Assembly: GCA_009996515.1 (NCBI GenBank)
Contig: JAACZV010000001.1
Span: 1 to 64,000 of the forward strand
Direction of reading: 5' to 3'
DNA from: Comamonadaceae bacterium
GTDB lineage: Bacteria > Pseudomonadota > Gammaproteobacteria > Burkholderiales > Burkholderiaceae_C
DNA length: 64,000 nucleotides
Shown: positions 26,077-34,856 of the stretch, in pieces
Layout of the letters: every line of letters starts with the position of its first letter
How positions within the stretch are numbered: position 1 is the first letter of the stretch
Notes under the pieces: generated by a model
Databases searched by the model: none
What the model was told of the DNA's origin: nothing
What the model saw: only the letters and a program-made list of their open reading frames with translations
Translations under genes and position numbers: made by a program

Positions 26077-27251
26077 GGCAGTCGGGTCGCCAGGGTCAGG
26101 GCGTGCGCGCGGGCGCGGGCGTCGAGCTCCAGCAGCGCTTCTATGCTGCCGCAGTCGCCCGGCTGAACGTCGGCCAGGCATTGCGAGTTGACCGCGTGGA
26201 TGCGGTCAAAGCGCAGCCGGCCGTTCAGGAAGGCGTCGACGGCCACCTCGTTGGCCGCGTTCAGCACCGTCGTGCTGCCCTCGGCGGCGCGCAGCGCCTG
26301 CCAGGACAGGTGCAGGCCGGGGAAACGCCGGGCGTCGGCCTCCTCGAACGTCAGGCTGGGCGTCGTCAGCAGGTCCAGCCGGCTGGCGCCCGAGGTGATG
26401 CGTTCGGGGAAGGACAGGCCGTAGGCGATGGGCACGCGCATGTCGGGCGTGCCGAGCTGGGCCAGCACCGACTGGTCGCGGCAGACCACCATGGAGTGGA
26501 TGATGCTCTGCGGATGGATGAGCACCCGGATCTGCTCCGGCGCGAGGTCGAACAGCCAGCGCGCCTCGATGACCTCCAGCGCCTTGTTCATCATGGTCGC
26601 CGAATCGACCGAGATCTTGCGCCCCATGACCCAGTTGGGATGGGCGCAGGCCTGGTCGGGCGTCACGTCGGCCAAGGTGCCCGGGTCCCGCGCACGGAAG
26701 GGTCCGCCGGAGGCCGTCAGCACGATGTGGTCGATTCGATCGTGCCAGGTCGTGCGGTCCTCGGGCAGGCACTGGAAGATGGCCGAATGCTCGCTGTCTA
26801 TGGGCAGCAGCGTGGCGCCGCCCTGCGCCACCGCCTGCATGAACAGGGCGCCGCCGACGACGATGGCCTCCTTGTTGGCCAGCAGCAGGCGCTTGCCCGA
26901 ACGCGCCGCGGCGATGGCGGGCGCCAGCCCCGCGGCACCGACGATGGCGGCCATGACGGTGTCGACCTCCGGGTGCGCGGCGATGTCGGCCAGCGCCGGC
27001 GCGCCATCCAGCACCTCGGTGGCGCTGCCGGCCTCGCGCAACAGCGTGCGCAGCCGCGCGGCGGCGTCGCGGTCGGGCATGACGGCATAGCGCGGCTTGT
27101 ACTCAAGACATTGCTTGAGCAGCGCTTCGACGCGGCTCATCGCACTGAGCGCGAAGATTTCGTAGCGCTCGGGATGGCGGGCGATGACATCCAGCGTGTT
27201 GACGCCGATGGAGCCGGTGGAGCCGAGGACGCAGACGCGTTGGCGATTCAT
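26073..27251 (-). CDS. dxr: 1-deoxy-D-xylulose 5-phosphate reductoisomerase
   Basis: A 392-residue enzyme of the MEP pathway that rearranges and reduces DXP to MEP with NADPH. The nucleotide-binding GSTGSIGVNTLDVI is at the N-terminus. LLANKEAIVVGG, IDSEHSAIFQCL, TASGGPF and MGRKISVDSATMMNKALE supply the metal and substrate site. Length is normal. A later MEP-pathway gene, ispG, is also in the window, and uppS, which uses the isoprenoid product, is two genes upstream. It starts 7 bases after cdsA. Confidence 0.97.
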   Translation of the reverse strand: MNRQRVCVLGSTGSIGVNTLDVIARHPERYEIFALSAMSRVEALLKQCLEYKPRYAVMPDRDAAARLRTLLREAGSATEVLDGAPALADIAAHPEVDTVMAAIVGAAGLAPAIAAARSGKRLLLANKEAIVVGGALFMQAVAQGGATLLPIDSEHSAIFQCLPEDRTTWHDRIDHIVLTASGGPFRARDPGTLADVTPDQACAHPNWVMGRKISVDSATMMNKALEVIEARWLFDLAPEQIRVLIHPQSIIHSMVVCRDQSVLAQLGTPDMRVPIAYGLSFPERITSGASRLDLLTTPSLTFEEADARRFPGLHLSWQALRAAEGSTTVLNAANEVAVDAFLNGRLRFDRIHAVNSQCLADVQPGDCGSIEALLELDARARAHALTLATRLP

Positions 27252-27258
27252 GATGAGA

Positions 27259-28095
27259 TCAGAGGCTGATCAGCGCCAGCGCCAGCGGGAACACCGGCAA
27301 CAGCGCATCGATGCGGTCCAGCACGCCGCCATGGCCCGGCAGCAGGCCGCTGCTGTCCTTGGCGCCGGCGGCCCGCTTGACGAGGGATTCGAACAGGTCG
27401 CCGACGACGCTCATCGCGCCCAGGAAGACCAGCGCCAGCAGCGACACCCAGCCATGGCGCTGCACCAGCAGCGTGTACAGGCTGGGCGAGTCCACGGCCA
27501 GCTTCACGTCGATGACGTGGACCCAGACGGCGCCGAGCAGGATGACGCCGACCAGGCCGCCCCAGACGCCTTCCCAGCTCTTGCCCGGGCTGATGGCCGG
27601 CGCCAGCTTGCGCCGGCCGAAGGCGCGGCCGCAGAAGTAGGCGGCGATGTCGGCCATCCAGACCAGGCAGAACACCGACAGGATGAAGTTGATGCCATGC
27701 ACCTTGGCCTGGGTGATGGCCAGCCAGGCGCCCCACAGCAGCACGGCGCCGAGGGCCAGCCGGGTGCCGCGCGCGATGCGCGGCCAGCCCTGCGGGCCGG
27801 CGCGCAGCGCGAAGGCGCCGCCCAGCACCCAGACCAGGCTGGCCAGCGACCAGATCCAGGCCGGCGGCGCGTCCAGGCCGCCCAGCACCAGGGTCCAGAC
27901 GCAGGCCAGCGCCAGCGCCACGCCGGCCGCGATGGCGCCCGAGCCCGGCAGGCCGTTCAGGCGCGCCCATTCCCAGCCGGCCGCGCCGATCATGACGACG
28001 CTCACCCAGGCGAAGGGCCAGGGCGAGGCCTGGAACAGCACCGGCAGCAGGATGGCCAGCAGCACGATGGCGGTGAGGACTCGGGTTCTGAGCAT
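27259..28095 (-). CDS. cdsA: Phosphatidate cytidylyltransferase
   Basis: A 278-residue membrane enzyme that makes CDP-diacylglycerol from phosphatidate and CTP, the branch point of phospholipid synthesis. About eight hydrophobic helices are visible. The CDP-DAG synthase signature lies near the C-terminus, SLVKRAAGAKDSSGLLPGHG followed by GVLDRID, with the metal-binding KD and HGG...D residues. ATG 28095 has a purine-rich AAGGGG upstream; a longer in-frame reading overlaps uppS and is rejected. It starts 10 bases after uppS. Confidence 0.95.
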   Translation of the reverse strand: MLRTRVLTAIVLLAILLPVLFQASPWPFAWVSVVMIGAAGWEWARLNGLPGSGAIAAGVALALACVWTLVLGGLDAPPAWIWSLASLVWVLGGAFALRAGPQGWPRIARGTRLALGAVLLWGAWLAITQAKVHGINFILSVFCLVWMADIAAYFCGRAFGRRKLAPAISPGKSWEGVWGGLVGVILLGAVWVHVIDVKLAVDSPSLYTLLVQRHGWVSLLALVFLGAMSVVGDLFESLVKRAAGAKDSSGLLPGHGGVLDRIDALLPVFPLALALISL

Positions 28096-28105
28096 GGCGA
28101 ACCCC

Positions 28106-28843
28106 TTAGGCGGCAACCGCTTCTTTGACGCCGCCGAAGCGGCGGTCGCGCTCGTGGAAGGCGGCGATGGCCGCATCCAGTTCGCGCTCGCCGAACTCCG
28201 GCCACAGGCAGTCGGAGAACACGAACTCGGTATAGGCCGCCTGCCACAGCAGGAAGTTGCTGATTCGCACCTCGCCGCCGGTGCGGATGAAGAGGTCGGG
28301 GTCGGGCGCATAGCTCATGGCCATGAACTCCGACAGCTTGGCCTCGGTCAGCTGGTCGGGCGGCACGCCGGCGGCCATGGCCTTGCGGCAGGCCTGCACG
28401 ATGTCCCAGCGGCCGCCGTAGTTGAAGGCGACGTTGAGCGTCAGCTTGCTGTTGTGCGCGGTCGTCGTCTCGGCCTCGTTCCAGGCATTGCGCAGCTTGT
28501 CGGAGACCGCATCGCGGTCGCCCACGATGCGGATGCGCACGCCCATCGCCCCCATCTTGGCGAGGTAGCGGCTCACGGCCGCCAGCACCAGACCCATCAG
28601 GCCGGAGACCTCGTCGCTAGGACGCTTCCAGTTCTCGCTGGAGAAGGCGAAGACCGTCAGGTGCTCGATGTCGCGGTTGATGCAGGCCTGCACGACCCTG
28701 ACCAGCGTGTCCACGCCCGCCTTGTGGCCGAAGAAGCGCGGCAGGAAGCGCTTCTTGGCCCAGCGGCCGTTGCCATCCATGACGATGGCCACATGGCGCG
28801 GCGGCGCCGGGCGGTCTGGGGTCACGGGGGCGGCCGCGCTCAA
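28106..28843 (-). CDS. uppS: Undecaprenyl diphosphate synthase (cis-prenyltransferase)
   Basis: A 245-residue enzyme that extends farnesyl-PP with isopentenyl-PP to the C55 lipid carrier used for peptidoglycan and O-antigen. It opens [20 protein letters not shown], which includes the catalytic Asp. [46 protein letters not shown] and ELYF-like [11 protein letters not shown] follow, all family motifs. It overlaps the frr stop by four bases (ATGA) and precedes cdsA. Confidence 0.97.
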   Translation of the reverse strand: MSAAAPVTPDRPAPPRHVAIVMDGNGRWAKKRFLPRFFGHKAGVDTLVRVVQACINRDIEHLTVFAFSSENWKRPSDEVSGLMGLVLAAVSRYLAKMGAMGVRIRIVGDRDAVSDKLRNAWNEAETTTAHNSKLTLNVAFNYGGRWDIVQACRKAMAAGVPPDQLTEAKLSEFMAMSYAPDPDLFIRTGGEVRISNFLLWQAAYTEFVFSDCLWPEFGERELDAAIAAFHERDRRFGGVKEAVAA

Positions 28844-29400
28844 ACCGCCAGGATCTCGGCTTCCTTGGCCGAGATCAGCTTGTCGATCTCGGCGATCACG
28901 CGGTCGGTGAGCTTCTGCACCTCGTCGAGGCTGCGGCGCTCGTCGTCCTCGCCGATCTCCTTGTCCTTCAGCAGCTTCTTGGCCTGCTCGTTGGCGTCGC
29001 GGCGCAGGTTGCGCACGGCCACCTTGGCATCCTCGCCGGCGTTGCGCACCACCTTGGTCAGGTCCTTGCGGCGCTCCTCGGTCAGCGGCGGCATCGGCAC
29101 ACGGATCAGGTCGCCCTGGCTGGCCGGGTTCAGGCCCAGGTCGCTCTCGCGGATGGCCTTCTCGATCTTGGCGCCCATGCCCTTCTCCCAGGGCTGGACG
29201 GAGATGGTGCGGGCATCCAGCAGCGTGACGTTGGCCACCTGGCTGATCGGCACCATGGAGCCGTAGTAGTCGACGCTGACCTGATCGAGGATGCCGGGGT
29301 GGGCGCGGCCGGTGCGGATCTTGTGCAGCTCGCCCTTCAGCGACTCGACGGACTTGGCCATCTTGGCCTCGGCGTTCTTCTTGATGTCTGCGGTGCTCAT
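28840..29400 (-). CDS. frr: Ribosome recycling factor
   Basis: A 186-residue protein of standard length, a three-helix bundle with a small beta domain. Characteristic stretches are [38 protein letters not shown] and [20 protein letters not shown]. With EF-G it splits post-termination ribosomes into subunits. It lies 25 bases after pyrH and overlaps uppS. The pyrH-frr pair is the usual continuation of rpsB-tsf. Confidence 0.98.
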   Translation of the reverse strand: MSTADIKKNAEAKMAKSVESLKGELHKIRTGRAHPGILDQVSVDYYGSMVPISQVANVTLLDARTISVQPWEKGMGAKIEKAIRESDLGLNPASQGDLIRVPMPPLTEERRKDLTKVVRNAGEDAKVAVRNLRRDANEQAKKLLKDKEIGEDDERRSLDEVQKLTDRVIAEIDKLISAKEAEILAV

Positions 29401-29425
29401 GTTCTCTGTCTCGGTTGGTTCGTCT

Positions 29426-30136
29426 TCAAACGTGGACCAGCGTGCCCTCGTCCTCGCCCTGCACGACGCGCTTGAGCGCGCCGGGCTTGAAGATGCTGAA
29501 GACCTTGATCGGCAGCTTCTGGTCGCGGCACAGCGCGAAGGCGGCGCCGTCCATCACCTGCAGGTTGCGCGTGATGGCCTCGTCGAAGCTGATGCGCGAG
29601 TAGCGCGTCGCTTCGGGGTTCGTCTTGGGGTCGGCCGTGTAGACACCGTCGACCTTGGTGGCCTTCAGCACGATCTCGGCGCCGATCTCGGCACCGCGCA
29701 GCGCGGCGGCGGTGTCGGTCGTGAAGAAGGGGTTGCCCGTGCCGGCGGCGAACACGACGATCTTGCCCTCTTCCAAGTATTGCAGCGCCTTGGGGCGCAC
29801 ATAGGGCTCGACCACCTGCTCGATGCCGATGGCCGACATCACGCGCGCCGTCATGCCTTCCTGGCGCATCGTGTCGGCCAGGGCCAGCGAGTTCATCACG
29901 GTGGCCAGCATGCCCATGTAGTCGGCCGTCGCGCGGTCCATGCCGACCGAGCCGCCGGCCACGCCGCGGAAGATGTTGCCGCCGCCGATGACCACCGCCA
30001 CCTCGATGCCCAGCTGCGTCACTTCGCGGATTTCCTGCACCATGCGCACGATGGTGGCGCGGTTGATGCCGTAGGCGTCGTCGCCCATCAGGGCCTCGCC
30101 GGAGAGTTTGAGCAGGATGCGCTTGTACGCAGGCAT
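29426..30136 (-). CDS. pyrH: UMP kinase
   Basis: A 236-residue amino-acid-kinase-fold enzyme that phosphorylates UMP to UDP. It opens [17 protein letters not shown] and has [11 protein letters not shown] near residue 55, [19 protein letters not shown], and [10 protein letters not shown] toward the C-terminus. ATG 30136 is used; an upstream in-frame ATG at 30190 would run into the tsf terminator. A terminator-like hairpin separates it from tsf, so it may be partly independent, with read-through feeding frr and the envelope genes. Confidence 0.97.
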   Translation of the reverse strand: MPAYKRILLKLSGEALMGDDAYGINRATIVRMVQEIREVTQLGIEVAVVIGGGNIFRGVAGGSVGMDRATADYMGMLATVMNSLALADTMRQEGMTARVMSAIGIEQVVEPYVRPKALQYLEEGKIVVFAAGTGNPFFTTDTAAALRGAEIGAEIVLKATKVDGVYTADPKTNPEATRYSRISFDEAITRNLQVMDGAAFALCRDQKLPIKVFSIFKPGALKRVVQGEDEGTLVHV

Positions 30137-30178
30137 GGTGTCCTCAGTGATTGGGGGCCGCTGGTGGCCCAGAAGTTT

Positions 30179-30203
30179 AAAGGGCGCCAACTTGGCGCCC
30201 TTT
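30179..30203 (-). terminator. Terminator-like hairpin between tsf and pyrH
   Basis: Perfect ten-base arms AAAGGGCGCC and GGCGCCCTTT around a five-base loop. The minus-strand tail is only TTTAAACTT, so termination is probably partial, favouring rpsB-tsf over the downstream genes. Confidence 0.65.
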
Positions 30204-30219
30204 CATTTCGCAAGAGTCT

Positions 30220-31113
30220 TTACTGACCCTTGGCAGCCGCCACCTGGGCTGCCACTTCGGCCGCGAAGTCGTCGACCTTCTTCTCGATGCCTTCGCCGAC
30301 AACGTAGAGCGTGAAGCCCTTGACCGTCGTGTTGACGGACTTCAGGTGGGCGCCCACCGTCTGCTTGCCGTCGGCGGCCTTCACGAAGACCTGATCCAGC
30401 AGCGCGACTTCCTTCAGGAACTTCTGCACCGAGCCTTCCACCATCTTGGCGACGATGTCGGCCGGCTTGCCGGACTCGGCGGCCTTCTCGGTGGCGATCT
30501 TGCGCTCCTTCTCGACCAGATCGGCCGGCACGTCGGCGCTGGACAGCGCAGCCGGCTTCATGGCGGCGATGTGCATGGCCACGTCCTTGGCGGCGACCTC
30601 GTCACCCTCGAACTCGACGACCACGCCGATGCGGGTGCCGTGCAGGTAGGTGGCCAGCTTGGAGCCGCTGTAGCGCTGGAAGCGGCGGATCGTCATGTTC
30701 TCGCCGATCTTGCCGATCAGGCCCTTGCGCACGTCTTCCACCGTCGGGCCGAAGCCTTCCTGCGACAGCGGCAGAGCCGACAGCGCGGCCACGTCGGCCG
30801 GGTTGTGCTCGGCCACCAGGCCGGCCAGCGCGCCCACGAAGGCCAGGAAGGCGTCGTTCTTCGAGACGAAGTCGGTCTCGCAGTTCACTTCGATCATCGC
30901 GCCGTTGCCGTTCACGACGGCAGCGGCCACCACGCCTTCGGCGGTGATGCGCGAGGCTGCCTTGCCGGCCTTGTTGCCCAGCTTGACGCGCAGGATCTCT
31001 TCGGCGCGGGCCAGATCGCCATCGGCCTCGGTCAGCGCCTTCTTGCACTCCATCATCGGGGCGTCGGTGCGGGCACGCAGTTCGCCCACCATGCTTGCGG
31101 TGATAGCAGCCAT
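30220..31113 (-). CDS. tsf: Translation elongation factor Ts
   Basis: A 297-residue nucleotide-exchange factor for EF-Tu. The N-terminal UBA-like domain reads [20 protein letters not shown], in the betaproteobacterial style. [20 protein letters not shown] and [13 protein letters not shown], both EF-Ts signatures, follow. The end is Ala/Val-rich. ATG 31113 has a GGAGAAGAG site upstream. It is separated from rpsB by a hairpin at 31138-31161, the usual rpsB-tsf attenuator position. Confidence 0.98.
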   Translation of the reverse strand: MAAITASMVGELRARTDAPMMECKKALTEADGDLARAEEILRVKLGNKAGKAASRITAEGVVAAAVVNGNGAMIEVNCETDFVSKNDAFLAFVGALAGLVAEHNPADVAALSALPLSQEGFGPTVEDVRKGLIGKIGENMTIRRFQRYSGSKLATYLHGTRIGVVVEFEGDEVAAKDVAMHIAAMKPAALSSADVPADLVEKERKIATEKAAESGKPADIVAKMVEGSVQKFLKEVALLDQVFVKAADGKQTVGAHLKSVNTTVKGFTLYVVGEGIEKKVDDFAAEVAAQVAAAKGQ

Positions 31114-31137
31114 TTCTCTTCTCCAGAACTTGTTTGG

Positions 31138-31161
31138 AAAAAGGGGCCGTGAGGCCCCTTT
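31138..31161 (-). terminator. Hairpin between rpsB and tsf (partial terminator)
   Basis: Minus strand AAAGGGGCC, four-base loop TCAC, GGCCCCTTT running into TTTTT. It has terminator form but lies inside the rpsB-tsf unit, so it is likely to attenuate rather than stop transcription. Confidence 0.7.
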
Positions 31162-31182
31162 CAATGCAGGATGGAAGGGGCT

Positions 31183-31929
31183 TTAGGCCTCTTCGGAAAC
31201 CTCGACGAACTCGTCACCGGCGGGGGCGACGGCGGCCAGCACGTCGGCCGAGGCGTTGGCCCGGCCTTCCAGCACGGCGTCGGCGACGGCGCGGGCATAC
31301 AGGGCCACGGCCTTGGCGGAGTCGTCGTTGCCGGGGATGACGTAGTCGATGCCTTCGGGCGAGTGGTTGGTGTCAACCACGCCGATGACGGGAATGCCCA
31401 GCTTCTTGGCCTCGGCCACGGCGATCTTGTGATAGCCGACGTCGATGACGAAGATGGCATCGGGCAGAGCGGTCATGTCCTGGATGCCGCCGATGTTCTT
31501 CTCCAGCTTGGCGATGTCGCGCTGGAACAGCAGGGCTTCCTTCTTGATCGCGGGCTGGGTGCCAGCCTCGACCTGGGCCTGCATGTCCTTCAGGTTCTTC
31601 AGCGAGGTCTTGACCGTCTTGAAGTTGGTCATCATGCCGCCCAGCCAGCGCTGGTCGACATAAGGCATGCCGGCGCGCTGGGCTTCGGCCGCGACGAACT
31701 CGCGGGCCTGGCGCTTCGTGCCGATCATCAGGATGGTGCCGCGCTTGGCTGCCAGCGAGCGCACGAACTTCATCGCCTCGTTGAACGCGGGCAGCGTCTT
31801 CTCGAGGTTGATGATGTGGATCTTGTTGCGATGGCCGTAGATATACGGGGCCATCTTGGGGTTCCAGAAGCGGGTTTGGTGGCCGAAATGGACGCCGGCT
31901 TCCAGCATCTCGCGCATCGTGACAGACAT
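31183..31929 (-). CDS. rpsB: 30S ribosomal protein S2
   Basis: A 248-residue protein of usual length. It opens [20 protein letters not shown] and has [20 protein letters not shown] (joined end to end), [16 protein letters not shown] and [20 protein letters not shown], the S2 signatures. S2 joins the 30S head late and binds S1. A CGGAG site precedes the ATG. First gene of the long rpsB-tsf-pyrH-frr-...-rnhB run; the 298 bases before it hold the control region. Confidence 0.98.
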   Translation of the reverse strand: MSVTMREMLEAGVHFGHQTRFWNPKMAPYIYGHRNKIHIINLEKTLPAFNEAMKFVRSLAAKRGTILMIGTKRQAREFVAAEAQRAGMPYVDQRWLGGMMTNFKTVKTSLKNLKDMQAQVEAGTQPAIKKEALLFQRDIAKLEKNIGGIQDMTALPDAIFVIDVGYHKIAVAEAKKLGIPVIGVVDTNHSPEGIDYVIPGNDDSAKAVALYARAVADAVLEGRANASADVLAAVAPAGDEFVEVSEEA

Positions 31930-32227
31930 GGGTCTTACTCCGAAGGTTGTGTCTAAAATCCGGCCCGAATTGCGTTGCAGCGCCTGGAAACAGCTGTTTC
32001 CCGAGCACCGCAGACCGCAACACCTTTGCGTGGCCGGTTTGCGATTTGTTGCAACGAGTGGGTGCCGATCTCTCCCGGCCCACACCCCTCACAACCGTTT
32101 TGCCATCGGCCAAGCAGCTCAAAGAGCCACCGCCACCGGCAAAACCTGAAGAGTATACACAACCCATGGCCCCCTCCTGCCGACACCGCGCCGACGCGGT
32201 CGCCAGCCCGTTCCTCGCGACTACCCG
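31930..32227. promoter_or_regulatory. Divergent control region between rpsB and the FAD oxidoreductase gene
   Basis: There is no gene in these 298 bases. A perfect 16-base palindrome GGAAACAGCTGTTTCC lies at 31986-32001. On the minus strand just beyond it are CTGCAA and a weak TTTAGA, spaced 17 bases, as a possible rpsB promoter. An inverted repeat GTTTTGCC/GGCAAAAC lies at 32097-32104 and 32138-32145. A TATACA at 32154-32159 could serve the plus-strand gene. All promoter assignments here are weak. Confidence 0.4.
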
Positions 32228-33490
32228 ATGGGTGCACGCTTGAGCCGCAACGTCGCCGTGGTGGGCGCCGGCCTCGCCGGCGTCACGACAGCCTATGAGC
32301 TGGCCGTGCTGGGCTTCAAGGTGCAGGTCTTCGAGCGCGGCGGCAGCGTGGCCGAGCAGGCCAGCTTCGCCAGCAGCGCCCTGCTCTCGCCCTTCCTGCC
32401 CGGCCTGGCCGACGCCGACGCGCCGGCGCCGCTGGGGTTTCGCTTTCGCCGCTGGCGCGCCGGCCGCAAGGGCGGCGATGCCGCCAGCCAGCTCGCCGCA
32501 CTGAGCCAGCTGAGCCTGGCACGCACCGCCGAACTGCGCCGCGAACTGGGGCTGGACGACGAGGCCAGCGACGGCCTGCTGGTCGCGCTGACCGACGCCA
32601 AGCGCGTGGCAGCCGCCGAAGCCAGGCTGGAGAGCTGGAAAGCCCTGGGCCTGCAGGTCGAGCTCATCGAGGCGGACGCGGCACGGCGGCGCGAGCCCGG
32701 CCTGAACCCCGAGGCCCCGCTGGCGGCCGCGCTCGCGCTGCGCCACGGCGGCGCCGGCAACGCGCGGCTGTTCGCCCAGCAACTGCGGCTGCAAGCCCAG
32801 CGCCTGGGCGTGGAGTTCCGCTTCCACACGACGGTGCGCGCCATCAGCGCCGACGGCGCCGGCCTGCTGCTGCGCCACGAGTACACCCCGCCCGCCGAGG
32901 CGCCCACGCGCGGCGCAGAGCGCGACGCCGGCGACACCCTGCCCCAGCCCACCGGCCCGCAAGACACGCGCTTCGACGCGGTGGTGCTTTGCAACGGCCT
33001 GGACGCGCCCGCCCTGCTGGGCCAGCGCCTGCCGCTGTCGGCCCGGCACGAGGCCTCCGTCACGGCGCCGCTGCGGCTACTGGAGGCTCATCCCGAGCTG
33101 GGCCCCAAGGCCGGCTGGATGGACCCGTCCCGCGACCTCGTGGTGGCACGCACCGGCCAGCGCGTGCGCGTGACCGGCGGCCTCACCGTCACCGACACGC
33201 GCGCCAAGTTCAACGCCGACTACGAGGCCTTGCACCGCGGCCTGCAGCATTGGTTCCCCGGCTCGGTACTGCACCAGCAGGTGCAGCAGGGCCAGAGCCG
33301 GCGCGCGATGAGCGCCGACGGCCTGCCGCTGCTGGGCGCCAGCGGCAGCCCCGGGCTGTGGCTCAACCTCTCGATGGGCGGCCAGGGCTGGGGCCTGAGC
33401 TGCGGCAGCGCCCAGTTGCTGGCCCAGCAGGTCGCCGGGCTCGCGCCGGCGCTGGACATCGCCGCGCTGGGCCCGCAAAGACTGGCCTAA
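32228..33490 (+). CDS. FAD-dependent oxidoreductase, D-amino-acid-dehydrogenase-like
   Basis: A 420-residue protein of the DAO family. The N-terminal dinucleotide fold is VAVVGAGLAGVTTAYELA (near residues 9-26), with an FAD-ribose acidic residue in QVFERGG and the ASFASSALLSPF loop. Near the end are SADGLPLLGAS and LWLNLSMGGQGWGLSCGSAQ, matching the end of DadA-type enzymes. These usually oxidise D-amino acids or related amines and pass electrons to the membrane; the exact substrate is unknown. It is divergent from rpsB and followed 10 bases later by the NAD(P)HX repair gene, with which it probably forms an operon. Confidence 0.85.
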   Translation: MGARLSRNVAVVGAGLAGVTTAYELAVLGFKVQVFERGGSVAEQASFASSALLSPFLPGLADADAPAPLGFRFRRWRAGRKGGDAASQLAALSQLSLARTAELRRELGLDDEASDGLLVALTDAKRVAAAEARLESWKALGLQVELIEADAARRREPGLNPEAPLAAALALRHGGAGNARLFAQQLRLQAQRLGVEFRFHTTVRAISADGAGLLLRHEYTPPAEAPTRGAERDAGDTLPQPTGPQDTRFDAVVLCNGLDAPALLGQRLPLSARHEASVTAPLRLLEAHPELGPKAGWMDPSRDLVVARTGQRVRVTGGLTVTDTRAKFNADYEALHRGLQHWFPGSVLHQQVQQGQSRRAMSADGLPLLGASGSPGLWLNLSMGGQGWGLSCGSAQLLAQQVAGLAPALDIAALGPQRLA

Positions 33491-33500
33491 GCTTGCGGGC

Positions 33501-34853
33501 ATGCGCCCGCTGCTGCCCACCACCGCCACGCTGCCGCTGTACGACGTCGCCGCCAGCCGGCGCATCGAGGCGCGCGCCCTGCTCCATTCCCCCGACCTGA
33601 TGGAGCGGGCCGGCCTGGCCGTCGCCAAGCTCGCACTGGCGCTGCGGCGCGGCGAGGGCCCCGTCTGGGTGGCCTGCGGCCCGGGCAACAACGGCGGCGA
33701 CGGCCGGGTGGCGGCGCGATGGCTGGCCCAGGCGGGCGTGCCGCTTCACGTCGGCCACGACGCGCCGCCCCGCCCCACCCTGGTCATCGACGCGCTGCTG
33801 GGCCTGGGCCTGAACCGCGCCCCTTCGGCCGACCTGCTGGCCACGCTGGCGGCGATGCAGGCCTGTGGCGCCCCCATCCTGGCCGTCGACCTGCCCAGCG
33901 GGCTGCTGGCCGACACCGGCCAGCCCGCCGGCGAACGCGCCCTGCGTGCCGACCACACGCTGACGCTGCTGACGCTCAAGCCGGGGCTGTTCACCGGCGA
34001 GGGCCGCGCCCATGCGGGTCGCATCTGGTTCGACGACCTCGGCATCACGCCCGACGAGCCCCCCACCGCCGACCTGCTGGGACCGGGCGTGGCGCCGCGG
34101 CGCAGCCCCACCAGCCACAAGGGCAGCCACGGCCAGGTGCTGGTGGTGGGCGGCTCACCGGGCCTGCAGGGTGCCGCCCGGCTGGCGGCCCGGGCGGCCC
34201 TGGCCTGCGGCGCGGGTCGCGTCTACCTGGACCTGCCGGCGCTGCCCGCCGACGAGATGGCCGACCCCGGCCGGCCCGAGCTGATGCGCGGCCGGCTCGC
34301 CGACCTGCCGGCCGCCGTGGGCGTCGTCGGCTGCGGCGGCGGCGACGCCATCGCCGCCGCGCTGCCCCCGCTGCTGCAGACACTGCCACGCCTGGTACTC
34401 GATGCCGATGCATTGAACGCCATCGCGGCCGACGCCCGGCTGCAGGCGCTGCTGCGGGCCCGCCCCGCCGGCAGCACGCTGCTGACGCCCCATCCGCTGG
34501 AAGCCGCCCGACTGCTGGCCCGCAGCGTCGATGCCGTCCAGGCCGACCGCCTGGCGGCGGCGCGCGAGCTCGCCCTGCAGCAGGGCTGCACGGTCATCCT
34601 GAAGGGTTCGGGCAGCCTGGTCGCCTCGCCGTCGGAGCGCCCCGCCCTGTGCGCCAGCGGCGGCGCGGCGCTGGCCACGGCGGGCAGCGGCGATGTGCTG
34701 GCCGGCTGGCTGGGCGGCCTGTGGGCCCAGCAGCCGGCCGCAACTGCCCACGCGATCGCCTGCGCCGGCGTGGACCAGCATGGCCGGGCCGGTGAGGTGG
34801 ACGGCGTGCTGCGGGCCGGCGACCTCATCGAACGCCTGGCCGCCCAGCGCTGA
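33501..34853 (+). CDS. nnr: Bifunctional NAD(P)H-hydrate epimerase / ADP-dependent dehydratase
   Basis: A 450-residue two-domain repair enzyme, somewhat shorter than the 500-residue enterobacterial form. The N-terminal YjeF epimerase domain contains ACGPGNNGGDGRVAARWL (near 58-75) and LVIDALLGLGL. The C-terminal ribokinase-like dehydratase domain has HKGSHGQVLVVGGSPGLQGA, DADALNAI, LTPHPLEAARLL and the nucleotide loop ATAGSGDVLAGWLGG. Together they restore NADH and NADPH damaged by hydration. It converges on rnr with a three-base gap and no terminator. Confidence 0.93.
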   Translation: MRPLLPTTATLPLYDVAASRRIEARALLHSPDLMERAGLAVAKLALALRRGEGPVWVACGPGNNGGDGRVAARWLAQAGVPLHVGHDAPPRPTLVIDALLGLGLNRAPSADLLATLAAMQACGAPILAVDLPSGLLADTGQPAGERALRADHTLTLLTLKPGLFTGEGRAHAGRIWFDDLGITPDEPPTADLLGPGVAPRRSPTSHKGSHGQVLVVGGSPGLQGAARLAARAALACGAGRVYLDLPALPADEMADPGRPELMRGRLADLPAAVGVVGCGGGDAIAAALPPLLQTLPRLVLDADALNAIAADARLQALLRARPAGSTLLTPHPLEAARLLARSVDAVQADRLAAARELALQQGCTVILKGSGSLVASPSERPALCASGGAALATAGSGDVLAGWLGGLWAQQPAATAHAIACAGVDQHGRAGEVDGVLRAGDLIERLAAQR

Positions 34854-34856
34854 ACC

